From contig NC_134108.1 of the NCBI RefSeq assembly GCF_040939455.1, positions 13,855,501 through 13,919,500 on the forward strand: a stretch of 64,000 nt of DNA, read 5' to 3'. Source of the stretch: Microcebus murinus. Its lineage: Eukaryota; Chordata; Mammalia; Primates; Cheirogaleidae. The stretch's first letter is position 1. Each line of letters opens with the position of its first letter. The position numbers and the translations under genes are program-made. The notes beneath the pieces are model-generated. The model did no database searches. It saw nothing but the letters and a program-made list of their open reading frames with translations, and was not told the DNA's origin. This document shows, piece by piece, positions 1-13,000 of the stretch.

Positions 1-1875
1 GAAAAGTTTGGTTCAGTCAATAAGTAGATGGGTTTAAAATATGGCAATATAAAGATGATGAAGTCAAAATAAGACTGAAGTCTTTTTTTAATGAAAAAGT
101 GGACACAAGTACAAAAGATAATCTGAGAAGCTCAAAGAAATTGTGAGCCCTGAATTGCAGGGAATGGAGCAGAGTAAAAGTTCCTTATAGTAGACAGAAG
201 AAAAAGGAGAAAATTGGTTTGTAGAAAATGATGACGGAATTGGAGACAGGGATAAGGAAATGACAGTTATTTTTCCTATGATTTTAAACTGAAGGAATAG
301 AACACAGAGCTCCTGAAACTAAAGATTTTATTTTTCAAGGGGAAAGCACATCAAGACCACATACAGTAAAAGAAAGAAAAATTTCTTTTGATGAAATGTC
401 CTGAATGAAAACAAGAATAATGAAAAAAAAAGTTTCTAAAGATGATACTTTGCAAATTTTATAAGATTATGGCTACTCTTTAAATGAAATCATTTTTGAA
501 CTTAGGAACAGATTGCTAAAATAATTTCCTAGTAATTTGATAATGCTTATAATTTTCAGCCCAAGACATAAAAAGGTCTAATAAATGTTACTCTTCTTCA
601 TAATGAAATATTTTTGCAAAATCTGGAATATCACACCAGGAAAGACTGCCTTCTTTGGGAGAATGAAATTAAACCTGAAGCTATATGGGCTAAAATAGGG
701 GTGGGGGAAAGATCAAGTTAGTAACCAGGTCCTACAGAATAAGTTGTTCTACTTAATCTTTGTAGATATTCTAATAGAATAAACTGCCTAGAGTGATTAT
801 CTGTATATTATGAGCTAATCATTACAATTATTGAATACAACAACTGGCTTGCCTGCCAGAGATATCAGTTAAATTGTCGTTTTAATAATTCTTCCTTGTA
901 CCAGCAAATGTCACTATTCAAAATAGGGTGAAACTTAACAGAATGAACTTGTTAAAAATAGTGTATGCATCTATGAAATCTTAATTATAATTACATAGTC
1001 ATTTGTGATCATTTTCAATAGTTCTCGGCAAAGACAAATGAGCATAATGAGGTCCATTAATGGACCGGTGTTTTCTGTTTACGTGCAGGAGAGGGACTTA
1101 ATAAAAGTGGCCTAAAGAGCAGGAGGGCATGTGCCGTGAAATACTAGGTGGCGGTGAAAATCCACACTGTGGCATGAGTAGAGGCATTGTGAAATAAGGT
1201 TTCATATAATTTGAGACAGTGATTCTCACCAAAAGTCAGCACATACTCAACTGGTAAAATGGTTACTTTTAGTTTTTCTGCTTTTTAATAAGAAAAAAAT
1301 GTTAAAGTTGATATTCTCCCATCACTAATGTTCAATATATTAATAATAATATTCTTCAGTAGTGCCCTTTTGAGTTGTTTACACAGATGTATTGTTAGAG
1401 CATGAGATCTGTCCCACTTGGATTCCACAAATGTCATGGGGCAAGGCAGTAGCTGACACTGTATTTTCCTTTGGTAGGATTAGAAACCTTGGGGCTATTT
1501 CCACCAGCTGTTCACCTGCTCCATAAAACAATATAGACTGTAGAGGGGATCACCTCTATGACTAAATTGTTTTTAAATGGTGCACACAACTCCCCAAAAA
1601 AGTTAGGTATTGATTGAGATGCTACTACATACACTGTAACAGGGGAGATACATTAAACGAAGGTAGGCTAGGCAAATTAAAGCAGGTATCAGTCCTTTAC
1701 TTAAATTAACCAAAATTCAACTGAATTTGAAAATTAAGAAATTCATAAACTATGCTCAAAATGTAATGTAATATACAACACCTATCAACTACCCAGAATG
1801 CTTTGGAGTTTCTCTTATATTCTACTCTCCCTTTTTCACTTTTCCTTCAATGTTTCCTAGTTGTTAGCACTATTG

Positions 1876-2074
1876 GGTAGAACTCTCTGTGGTGACAGAA
1901 ACAGTCTGTAGCTGCACTGCCCCAAAATGGTAGCCACTAACCACCTGTGGCTCCTGAGCCGTTGACTATGCCTAGTGCAACTGAGGAGCTGAATTTGGAA
2001 TACTATCTAATTGCAATTCATTTAAATGCAAATGGCCACATATGGCTGGTGGCTACCTATCAGATCCTGCAGCA
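1876..2074 (+). mobile_element. MER5A-like hAT MITE
   Basis: The sequence carries the typical phrases of this non-autonomous hAT-Charlie family: 'ggtagccactaaccacctg', 'agtgcaactgaggagctgaa' and 'ggctggtggctacc'. It is diverged and probably close to full length. Family assignment is by recognition of the consensus; the subfamily is uncertain. Confidence 0.7.
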
Positions 2075-2554
2075 GACTAACGCGCAAGGACCAAGCAATA
2101 GCCAATGACGTTTAGCAATGCTCGGGGGGGACAAACAGCAGGCATCCTGGGGGTGCTTAACGCTGGGTGCACATTAGAATCACCTGGGGAGCTAAGAAAA
2201 CTCTGATGAGCTAAGAAACTCTGAGCCTCTCCCTGAGAGCCCAACAGAGTTGGTTTGGGGAGGGGCACTGGAAGTGGCACTGCTGTTTCTAAATCAGAAC
2301 AATAAACAAGGCTACTACGTAAGGACGAGGCTCCAAGGACTAGCCTTCCTGACTCTGGATTCATTTTACGTCATATATGGGGGCAGCTGTGAGTGGGCAA
2401 TGGAGGCCTCCCAGAGGTGAGTCAGAGCAGGTTATAATACAAAATGAGACTGCCTAGTTTTGAAGCCTCCAAATGATTTGAGAATGCTCAAGGGAGCGAT
2501 AAAGATACAGGCACACGAAACACAGGAAAGGCATGGGAAGAAACAGGAAAATTC

Positions 2555-2846
2555 ACTGAGCATAAAACAGAATGGAAAAATAAGCACCACATGTACTCAC
2601 CAGCAAATTGGTATTAACTGATCGACACCTAAGTGGACATATAGGAATAACATTTATTGGGCATCGGGCAGATGGGAGGGGGGAGGAAGGGATGGGTATA
2701 TACATGCATAATGAGTGTGATGTGCACCATGCACCATCTGAGGAATGGACACGCTTGAAACTCTGACTTGGGGGGAAGGGGGGGTTGCAACACACATAAC
2801 CTAAACATTTGTACCCTTATAATATGCTGAAATTAAAAAAAAAACT
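2555..2846 (+). mobile_element. L1 3' end, truncated, strepsirrhine type
   Basis: This is the 3' UTR of a young L1 in plus orientation. It runs from the end-of-ORF2 motif 'caccacatgtactcacc' through a G-rich tract ('gggaggggggaggaaggg') to 'acatttgtacccttataata' and a short A-tail. It is heavily 5'-truncated and non-coding. Confidence 0.8.
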
Positions 2847-3173
2847 TATAACAAGTGAACCAGCTAATATAATTATTGGAAATATTGTAAAGAAAGGCCA
2901 TTCAATAGGATAAACATGTAATCACATTGGTTAACCCTAGGGAGAGTCTTTCTATAAAATATACTATTGACCAGAGAGCTGCAAACTTTTTTGATTATAC
3001 ACCTCTATTAGGAATGAATATTTGAGCAAGCACTCCCAGGAGATGTACATATTTTAACCAAATTAATGTACTAGCATACTCATTATTATGTGCATCTGAG
3101 ACATACAAGATGAAATAAAATTTTCCTAATGAGTCTAAAACAAAATATTCTATTATGTTCTTCCTGTACTTTA

Positions 3174-5117
3174 TTTTTTTTAATTTTTTTATTTCAGCAT
3201 ATTATGGGGGTACAAATGTTTAGGTTACATACATTGCCTTTACCCCACCCAAGTCAGAGCCCCAAGCGTGTCCATCCCCCAGATGGTGTGCACCGCACCC
3301 ACTAGGTGTGTATATACTCACCCCTTCCCCCCATCTGCCTGACACCCGATGAATGTTATTACTATATGTGCTCTTAAGTGTTGATCAGTTAAAAAAAATT
3401 TGATGGTGAATACATATGGTGCTTATTTTTCCATTCTTGTGATACTTCACTTAACAGAATGGGTTCCAGCTCTATCCAGGATAACACAAGAGGTGCTAGA
3501 TCACCACTGTTTTTCGTGCTGAGTAGAACTCCATGGTATACATATACCACATTTTATTAATCCACTCATGTATTGATGGGCACTTGGGTTGTTTCCAGAT
3601 CTTCACAATTGTGAATTGTGCTGCTATAACTGGGCACCAGGCTCCTACCTACCTCGGGCACCTCCCAGACACAGACCTGAGCCAATCAGCAGGTGTCATA
3701 TTGCATTCTTCCCTTCCCCTTCCCCTCCCCATACCCTTCCTCTACCCTTCCCCTTCCCCTACCAGGGGCTGCTGAAAGAGACAATTTAGCCACCACCCAG
3801 AGGCATCTGCAGGAATGGGACCCTTCCTTTTGGGACCCTATAGCACACTGAAGGGTCCTCAGACTGTGAGCTCCCCACCTGCCAGCCCTTCCAGGTGCTG
3901 CTTGCCTGGTGACTCCAGGAGAGCGGGGCAAATCCCGAGGCAGAGAGACAGTGATCCAGCTTGGGCACCACTTGGGTGACTTGAGACCAGCACTCCTCTC
4001 CCCAGCAGGGTCAGGGATTGACCCAGGCCCAGGGGACAGGCCTGCAGACCAGATCCCACACACCCAGGTCTCGATGGCATTGCCCTGCGGCACAGAAGGG
4101 ATATTTGTGAAGGAGCCCACTGAGGTGCGTGTGCCTTCAGGGACAGATCAGCGTGCTTGAGGGGCAACACTGCTCCTGCAGGAGGGCCGTCCTCCCAGCT
4201 CAGGCTTCAATCCTGGGCAGGGACCCTCCCAGCCAGCATCACAGCCAGGGGAGATCCACTGGCTTGAGGTCCTGCCTGTTGGCAGAGACCTGGGAGAAAC
4301 TACAGAATAGGGGAGGGTGGAAAGGAGCCAGGCCCACTCCAGACTGCAGGTCTCAGACAGCCCCACCCACACACACAGACTTTTCGGCTGAGTGGGGCCA
4401 TTTCAGTCCCTCCCTGGCAGCTTTGCCCAGAAGCAGAGAACAGAACTTTGACCCCTGCTAACTGCATTTGTGGAGCTTGAGGGCAGGGTCACCCAACCCA
4501 GCCTCACTCCCCCACCTGCCCCTACTGAGGTGGCGAATAAGGACACACCTGGAAGTCCCAGGGCACCACCCACCACCTAAGGCACGTGTGTGCCTCTCCA
4601 GAGAAACAAGAGCTCATTATAGTACCCAAAAGCAACAATGCAGTCTGCTCCTCCCAGCAAGCGCCACCTACTGACAGGGAGGTCATTCTGCACACCCTTT
4701 TACTGCATCTACTGACTCTTCATACAGGGTGTGGTCGAATTTCACCCACAAACATCACCTCCTGGCTCAGAGACTAAACAGAGCATGTCATTACCCAAAC
4801 AAAAATGTAAAGGTAAGAAGAAACAGCTGATCCAGATGGGAAAGAATCAGCAAAAGAACTCTAGAAGTATGAAGAATCAAATGGAAAGCACACCCTCAAA
4901 GGGGAACACCAGCTCTCTAGAAATGGACATCAACCAAATTCAGAACACTAAAATAACAGAAGAATTTCGAACATGGATTATAAGAAAACTCAGTGATATG
5001 CAAGAGAAAATGGATAACCAACAGAAAGAAACCACACCAAAAAAAAAAAAATAAAAATAGGACTTGGAAGAAAAATTCACTAAAGAAATTGAAATATTAA
5101 AGAAAAATCAAACAGAA
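3174..5117. mobile_element. Twin-primed (5'-inverted) L1 insertion
   Basis: One insertion is made of two oppositely oriented L1 segments. Bases 3174 to about 3629 are the L1 3' UTR and end of ORF2 on the minus strand, starting with a poly-T (the reverse of the A-tail). From about 3630 to 5117 the orientation flips: GC-rich L1 5' UTR followed by the start of ORF1 on the plus strand. The 14-bp flanks 3160-3173 (cttcctgtacttta) and 5118-5131 (cttcttgtacttta) match at 13 of 14 positions, as expected for a target-site duplication. The 5'-UTR side lies at the inner junction, as twin priming predicts. ORF2 is almost wholly missing, so the copy is dead. Confidence 0.85.
4785..5054 (+). pseudogene. 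L1 ORF1 N-terminal fragment
   Basis: This is the start of an L1 ORF1 (RNA-binding chaperone of the LINE-1 particle) within the inverted segment. About 90 codons read from an ATG. The product is very basic and rich in Lys, Gln and Asn (MSLPKQKCKGKKK...). It includes a stretch (EFRTWIIRKLSDMQEKMDN) typical of the region leading into the ORF1 coiled coil. The frame ends just after an A-run at about 5036-5051, and the RRM and C-terminal domains are absent. It cannot make a working ORF1 protein. Confidence 0.75.
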
Positions 5118-5548
5118 CTTCTTGTACTTTAATAGATTGTATTGCCAATGGCCTGCTTCCAAAACTACTTTGAAAACAAATGTCATACAATTTGACAGGA
5201 ATATTTAGAAATCTGCCCATTAACTAGCTCCTGCTTGAGACATTCACCAGTAAGATTTTGATCTGCATTTTACAGATGGACAAACTGTGGCACAGTGCAA
5301 GTCTTGAAAATGGGTTCTTTGCTGTCTCTGTGTTTAATCTCAATAACTACATGAATGTTCATTGTCACAGGCAAATGAGTTTGCATGTTGTAAATTAAAA
5401 AATGAGTGTTGTCTATTTGTGGTTGATTATACAGCCAAGGCCAAGGGGAAAGACCCATCCTGGCTTAGCCCTGCTCATTTATTTATAATTATTAATTTAC
5501 ATTATTCTCATATAGGATTTGCTGCTACCACTTGCGCTAGCATCTACA

Positions 5549-5755
5549 TCGGTTCTATCCAATCCAATAGCCACTAGCCATGTTGCTATTTAAATTTAAT
5601 TTAATTTAAACTGAGTTTAAAAATTTAGTTTCTCAGTCACACTAGCAACATTTTAAGCACTCAATAGCCACTTGTGGCTACTGGTTACCAAAAGAGACCC
5701 AGAGAGAAGACTTCCATCATCACAGAAAGTGCTATTGAACAACGTCACACAAGGC
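5549..5755 (-). mobile_element. MER5A-like hAT MITE
   Basis: This is a reverse-orientation copy of the family seen at 1876. It includes 'ctatccaatccaatagccac', an AT-rich centre ('aaatttaatttaatttaaac'), 'caatagccacttgtggctac' and the end 'catcatcacagaaagtgcta'. Confidence 0.75.
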
Positions 5756-6559
5756 ACATAGTATATCCTTCTGGAACGATGTCAGAAATGAAAAGGGTGC
5801 TACTGCCAATAGAACATAATCTCTGCCTACTTTTTGCAATAATGACAATTGATTACAACATCCCCCCTCTTGCCCTTCTGCCTTCACACTCATTGATTCT
5901 TACAGGTGGATTCATTGGCCCCCACCTGCAGTTCAGTCCCTCCCAGCCCCTCCCTGGCCCCTAGGAAAGCTAGTCAGCATTCCTAGCTTCTTGATCTGGT
6001 GAAACTTGTAATTAAATCTGCTAACAGACACAGCATAGACTCCACATCCATACCCAATGCCTGGGTAGACAGCTGTGTAGTTCACCAAACATCCCCACTC
6101 CTCATCTACACTCAGTACTTGGCTCAGTTGGCCAAGTTCCAGATGTCACATTTCTGCCCAAGCTTTTCAGAGGTGAATCCCAGCCCTGAACCCAATAATA
6201 GCTGGAGGAACCTCTTATGGCATTTATCCATGCTCCTTCCAGAAATGGACTCCACCTCCAGAGCTCTTGTCTGATGAGGGTGTCCTGCCCCTCATAGACA
6301 GATATCCTGACACCGGCTCATGCAGTCTGCCTTCTGAAAACTCTCCTGGTGTTAGAAGCCCATTCTTCTTTTACATTTATTGAATACAGTGACTTTCACT
6401 GACACCTACCTCCCTAGGCTAGTTTAGTTTTTTTCATCCTCTGTTGTGATTTGACCGAAGGTGCTCTAGGGCTTCCCTAGCCAGCCTCAGCTGACCCTCA
6501 TCCTTTGTCCCACAACAAGCCTCAAGTTGAAGACTCCTTAGGTCATGACAAAATACACT

Positions 6560-6723
6560 AAAAAATCCACACTCGCCCGCCTAGCTGTGAACGGCTAGCA
6601 GACCAGGGAGCCTGTGCCATTGCAGTGGGGATTTTCCTTTGGGATTGACTGCCCTGTAAGGGGCTAGAACCCACGACCTTGGTGTCATCCACACCAAGCT
6701 CCCACCAGCTGAGCTAACCATCT
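6560..6723 (-). repeat. tRNA-Ile-derived SINE-like element
   Basis: Read on the minus strand, 6723 to 6650 aligns end to end with nuclear tRNA-Ile. An A-box-like stretch (GGTTAGCTCAGCTGG), the anticodon stem and loop, and a B-box-like stretch (GGTTCTAGCC) all fall at the expected spacing. The anticodon position reads GAT rather than the usual AAT. Mismatches in the acceptor and D arms and the changed B-box argue against a working tRNA gene. A non-tRNA body continues to about 6560, suggesting a tRNA-headed SINE or an old tRNA retrocopy. I do not recognise the family. Confidence 0.6.
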
Positions 6724-7380
6724 CTAAGTTTCAGTGGAAGTTTAAGGTCACAAAGATTAGGTTGCCCTTTTCCATTTTATTCTCCAAAGATAGAATGAAT
6801 TATCCTGATTGCAGAAGTTGCCCAGATAAAAATATTTCAACTTCAAGATTTTTCAGAACAGTATGTACTCACAGTGGATGTAGAGCAAGCAGACAGAATG
6901 AGCTACCATGCGTCAGTTACAGAACTCCTCTGAAAAGACTCCTTGCTAGGGGGAAAAAAACTGCTTCAAACATAAACCCATCAGACTCTTTCCTGGTCAT
7001 TGCCTTAGGACAACACATTCAAATAAAAGGATGGGGAATAACTTATTGTTTAAGAATAATTTTTTCTCAATTGTTTAGAAAACTTTCATGGTTTGTAAAA
7101 TCTCTTTGTTCTTTATTTAGTGTTACCCCACTTACCTTCCAGAGAGACCCAAAACATTTTGATATAGGGCTGGAAAAATTAACATTTTTCTCTGCAATTT
7201 CATGAATTGACTCCTGAGTGAATCACACCAATCACTCAGGCTTCAATTTTAAGCAAGGAGGGGGAAGAATACGCAATTACTAGTTTGACCATTTTCTTGC
7301 CATTTGACTGCCTTCCGTCAAGAAAAACCACGAATGTAACCAATAATCATATTGATACCCAAGATACCAGTCACTTGCTT

Positions 7381-8165
7381 TTTTTTTTATTTCAAAGTAT
7401 TATGGGGGTACAAATGTTTTTGGTTACATGGATCACTTTTGTGATGCTTGAGACAGGGTTAAAAGTGTGCCTGTCACCCAGATAGTGTTCATTAGATAGA
7501 TTGTAATCATGAAGTAGGTTTTCATCCATCCCTGCCCCTGCTTGATTTCCTTTGAGATTTACTTCCCTCTATGCACATGTGTGCTCATCAGTTAGTTCCA
7601 ATTTAGGAGTGAGTACATGTGGTGTTTGTCTTTCCATTCTTTAGATACATTACTTAGGATAATGGTCTACAATTCCATCCAAATTGTTGCAAAAGGAATT
7701 AAGTCACCCTTCTTCGTGGCTGAGTGGTATTCCATGATATACATATATCACATTTTGTTAATACACTCATGAATTGATGGGCATTTGGATTGATTCCACA
7801 TCTTTGCAATTGTGTATTGTGCTGCAATAAGTATTCAAGTACAGGTGTCTTTTTGATAAAATGACTTCTTTTCCTTTGGGTAAATACCTAGTAGTGGGAT
7901 TGCTGGATCAAATGGTAGGTCTACTTTTAGTTCTTTGAAGAATCTCCATAGTGTTTTCCCTAGGGGATGTATTAATTTGCAGTCCTACCAAGAGTATATA
8001 AACGTTCCTTTCTCTCTGCATCTATCCTCACATCTATCGTTTTTGGACTTTTTAATAAAAGCCATTCTGAGTGGGGTAAGGTGGTAATCAGTGTGGGTTT
8101 GATTTGCATTTCCCTGATGATTAGTGACATTGAGCATTTTTCACATGTTTATTTGCTATTGATAT
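7381..8165 (-). mobile_element. L1 3' fragment, minus orientation
   Basis: A poly-T start is followed by 'attatgggggtacaaatg' and then by the reverse of the L1 3' UTR and the ORF2 C-terminal region ('gtgggattgctggatcaaatgg', 'tttgatttgcatttccctga' in shorter overlapping form). It is 5'-truncated at about 8165, and the ORF2 frame is broken. Confidence 0.8.
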
Positions 8166-8834
8166 TTTAATATATGATGACAATACTGAATAAGCTCATT
8201 CAAGGGCATTTGTGAGCTCACCTAAAATACAGTAAAGTACCAAATGGGAAATAAAATAATTAAGAGGTAAAATTTATCAGCTAGATACAATGGTACTTTA
8301 TACCGTTGTTATATTAAGATAGCTAATCAGTTTCACTCCTCATAGAGAATAATAAACACTTAAAAAGAAAAAGAATTGCCATGAAGAAAGATTCCTAAAA
8401 ATTAAAGAAATGAGGGAGAAATGTTATCCCACTGAAACTATATAAGCATACAAAAGTTTTTTATTTTATTCATAAATACTTCATGTACATTGTTAAAAAT
8501 ATACAGAGGAGAAAAAGGAAGAAAATAAAAATCATACATAATTCCTTTGTCCAAGGCTTAACCCTCTGTTGCATATGCTTTCAGAATCATTTATTCATTC
8601 ATTTATTCATCCTCCTCTTTATTGCTCAGTAGAAACCTATATAATTTAATATACTTAAATGCTATTTGTAAACAGTTTTCTTCTTGATATATTCCATCTA
8701 AATAAATAAATTTCTATATATAATAATGTGTAATGCTTTCAGAGTATTCTTTTTAGATGATGTATTGTGATTTCTAAACCAATCACCATTGGTTCACTTT
8801 TGACAATATGTGTCAAATGTCATAAAAAATGCAT

Positions 8835-9120
8835 ATTTTTTGACCCAGCAATTCTAATTTCAGGAGTGAATCTAAATAAAAAATAACTGTGCTGTGTAAA
8901 AATTTAACAAAAAAGCTTTTCACAGTCATGTTTAAAATTATAAAGTTTGAAAGAATGTAAATATTAAATCACTGAGGAAACAAATTATAATATGTCCATG
9001 CTAGAATATTAATGTAGCCCCTATAATAATTTTGGTTTGAAGGAGACTCAATAGCAAGGTAAAATGTCAAATGAATAGGCAATATAGTTCCAAATTTATA
9101 AAATTTTAAAAAATATATGA
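8835..9120 (+). mobile_element. Old L1 remnant (end of ORF2)
   Basis: A weak but recognisable match to the ORF2 C-terminal region of an old L1: 'gacccagcaattctaatttc' followed later by a degraded 'tgtagcccctataataa' segment. It is highly diverged and boundaries are approximate. Confidence 0.5.
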
Positions 9121-9234
9121 TATATCTGAAACAATTAGATAATATAATTTTTTTAAAGCTATGTCTTTAAAATATCAGTAAAATGAGATAGCTATGAATA
9201 ATTTTTTAAACATGCAAGACATTTTGGAGAAAAT

Positions 9235-10055
9235 TGAAAAACTTTATTGAAAGTCATTTTTAAAAGACCTAAAATTAAAAAAATAAATAGAAGATCTAAA
9301 ATGATTGGAGAGTTATATAATGTTAATGGGGAGGAAGACTAAATATCATAAAGATGTCAATTCTCCTTTAATTAAATCATAAATCGAATGTAACCTCATT
9401 AAAGATTGATTTAAAACTTCATTTGAAAGCAAAAGTGCCATAAATAGCCAAAACAATTTTGAAGACTAAAGCCCTTTTCAAGAAAGATTATAAAGTCAAA
9501 GTAATTACAAAGTAATGAAAATTGTGGTTTTAGTAAAAGCATATATAAATTAAGCAGAGAGATAGCAACAAAAGCTCAGAATCAGATACTCTCATATAGA
9601 AAAACTTCATAAATAATGGAGGTAGCTTTATAGAATAATGGGGAAATAATGTATTATCAATATTTAATTAATAGCTCTGGGACAATCTGGTTATTTGGAT
9701 GAAAAAAGATAAAATTATATTCCTACCTCACATAATACACAAAATCCTCTTTTAGGTGGAATATGTAACAAAATGCGAAAAAGGCAAAGCTCTAATACTT
9801 TAAAAACAGAATATAGATAAGTAACTTTATGGTGTGCAGGCAAGGAAAGATTCATTAATCCAACCCGAAAGCACAAACAATAAAGAAAAAGCATGATAAA
9901 TTCCATAACTTAAAAATTAAATTTTTTATAAAACAGATGATACCATAGAGCAAAGTCAAGTAACATACTAGATTAATATAGTTGCAATACACAAAATAAA
10001 TTAGGATTCAAAATATATAAATAAATCTAGAAAAGTCAACAATAAAAGACAACCT
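9235..10055 (+). mobile_element. Old L1 ORF2 remnant
   Basis: Degraded ORF2 sequence from just after the reverse-transcriptase domain towards the C-terminus. Landmarks are 'aaagatgtcaattctcc', 'aaatagccaaaacaattttg', 'ttggatgaaaaaagataaaa' and 'gaaagcacaaacaataaaga'. Many indels and stops break the frame. It lies after a more 3' L1 segment (8835-9120), so the two are separate copies or a rearranged one. Confidence 0.6.
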
Positions 10056-13000
10056 AATGTTTCTATACATTTTTCTTACTGATATTTTGTTGCTATAGTA
10101 TTTGGACATAAAAATTCAGAGCTGTTATGTGTGTTTCTTTAAAGGATCGTTTTTTAATCCAGGCAATTATTTTTAACATTTTTAAGTCCATTTTCATTAA
10201 ATATTAGAAATGTTTTGAGTTCTAGATAAAATTCACTATCAATTTATTTTTAATGGTAATTATGTGTTTTTCATTTCCATTTCAGGATTTTAAACTCACT
10301 CTTTCCTAACTGGGTCAAAATTAACCTTAACTAATACATTATTTTCAGAATAGTCATCTGTTTGAACAAAAATTTATACTTTTAATTTCCTGGCTTGACT
10401 AAGTAATTGTCATGCTAGGGGAGAATATAAAGTTGATTTTTGTAACCTTCTGTGGATAGTTTTTGAAATATCTCTTAGTTCTCTTATAATTTTAGAAATA
10501 TGGAATATCCAATTTAATACTTTGTAGCATGAACTTTTGTTAATATTTTAATCTATTGCCCTTGAAATGTCTTATATCTGTCTTAAACAATCTTCTCAGA
10601 TGTGGGTGTGGGACCTTCCAATGAGAACTGATTAGGTTTTCACTAAAAGTTTACAACTGAGTTGTTTTCACAACTTGAAGTAGTATTTTTCTGCTTTGTA
10701 AGAGAAAAGTTATCTTTCCTATAAGCTGTATTTGTGGCGCTCATGAAAACTTTCGTAGTTTTCTGCTATTTTTCCTTAAAAAACTTATAAGCCCGAAATA
10801 TGGACAAGTAAACTCCTGAAACAGTTTAACATCTTAATTTTAATGCGAAAGTTTCTTCTTCTTTTTTAGTTGAAAATAGATTCTATTAGTCTGTCTCTGA
10901 GGATTACACCCCAAATCTAGGTCTTCAGTTATAGGACTGTTTCCCTACACTAAGATATCTCATTATGTTCCTTTATCTGAAGATTAAATCTAGTTTTTCT
11001 ATTGTTAATGTCCAACAAGTCATTCAGTTCTGCCTGAATTATCACCAGCTCTTTATGTAATTTAGAATCCAAGTTTTATGCCAAACATTTATTTGCAGTC
11101 GCACTTATTTGTTGATTCTATATTCTCTACTGGTGAGCTTATGACTTCTTGCATCCTAAGGACATCCTAAGCATAGCATAACATGTCAATATTCTACCAC
11201 CTTCCTTTTGTCAGTTCATACCTCCTTTTTCCCTTTCTGTTTTTTCAAAGTAGAATCAGGTCACTCATACCCCTTCCCGATGTTTCATTTCTGGGCAGTT
11301 GCTCAGTTCCCTCCCCCAGCTCTGCCTCCTCCTGTCTGAATGCTCTTTAATTGGACTTGGGTGCTTAGTGGGAGTATTTTCAGTTTTTAAATACTCTCAA
11401 TATTTCTGAAACTTATCTGGCTGGGGTTTGTACTGCTGTTTTATTGTTTTGTTTGTTGTTTTTTTTTTAGTTTTTTGTTCTTATATCAGACAACTCTAAT
11501 TTGTTTAATTGGATTCAAATCAAAGAAGTCACCTAGTATTGTTGCTACCACCCCCACCAACTCAGTGGGTTCCATTGCAAAATGCAATCAGTGAATAACA
11601 ATAAATATAGATGAGCACTTCTGAGACCCATTACCACTATTAAAAGCTGAAAAGCGACATCTCTTCGGGAGTAAACAGTCCCAACACCCATGTTAAGCAA
11701 ATCAATTCCATATGTGCAACATTTAATTTTGGGAAGGACTTAATAAATGGTAAACTGTAGCCCTGGAGCACACATCAGTTATTCCCAAATTAATTATTAT
11801 TAAATAAAATGCTTACCACATTTTAATCTGTCACTTAATAAATTAAAAAACACTTATTGAGAAAGAGAGAGATTGTATGTGAATGTGTTAAAGCCAAGCA
11901 GAGCTACTATCTGCCTGTAAGAAAGCATACCTGGAAAATTCATTATGGAACTGCCATATTATGACTAATAATTTTTAGGGAATCTATATGTATAGCATAA
12001 AATGCATATTTTTTTAATATCCCACAAAACAAAATAATAAACAAAAAAGTATAAGCTAAAGGAAAAAAACCCAGTAATTATTATTCAACAGTAAAGATGT
12101 TAGACCTAGAACTTAAAACAAATATCTATTACTATTAACACAAAGAGTGTCAGCTACCAACAATTATTCATCTCACCTGTGATATCAAACATCATTAAGA
12201 TAGTAATTCAATAAGAAAATTTTATTTTGACTTAATTTTAGAAATGGCTTTCTTAGTCCCTAAAACTTGCTTTTCTTTAATGTAATGTATAATTTTATTT
12301 GTTATGACACTTGTAGTTTTGGGCATCATTACTCTTTATTCTTAAGCTTACATAATAAATCCTATGCAGAGGATGCACTTGCAAAAAAATAAAAAGCAAG
12401 AGAGAGAGACAGAGACAGAGAAAGATAATCATGGTATCACAGTTGTGATATTACTTTAGTCATGTTTATGTGACCTGAATAATAAACTTATGTCAAGGAA
12501 ACAGGCTAAACATTAAGATAAATCACCTCTTCTCCTTTTGCCTTTACCATTTAAACCATCAATAACAGATATTTACAAAAATATTGCTATGCCAGGAATG
12601 AAAGAAGACTATGACTATCTCTGCCTATAAACATTCAAAAATCTAATTGGATAGATAGGAGATAAGCATATTTAGAAAATACTAAGCTGTTAGCTTGGCT
12701 CCACTTTATGTGGCACACAGAAGGTGAATACTATATCCCATTCAATTAAGTGTTCCATACACAAAGATACATCAAATACAGCGCCAAGCAGTTGGATGGG
12801 TGCTGGTGGGACAGCAGCATCAAAGAACCAGAGGCTAACTGGCATGGTACTCTGCCACGAGAGAGACCAGGCTGGGATAAGACTTGGAATCAGTACTGGG
12901 ATCAGAGCTGAGTGGCTGGCATATCTATGGGTTAGTGACAGCAAAGTTGGCATACAATTAAGTTTAGCACTAAAAGAAAATAAGCAGTCAGATAAGTGCC

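Noticed and set aside
3686..4461. Several overlapping open frames on both strands (83-144 codons)
   Set aside because: They lie in the GC-rich 5' UTR of the inverted L1 arm, where stop codons are rare in every frame.
6650..6723. Functional tRNA-Ile gene on the minus strand
   Set aside because: The acceptor stem does not pair well, the B-box is altered (GGTTCTAGCC), and there is no T-run terminator directly after the 3' end.
6762..7205. 147-codon open frame on the plus strand
   Set aside because: No domain or family resemblance, ordinary intronic base composition, and no supporting context. Length alone is not enough in 64 kb.
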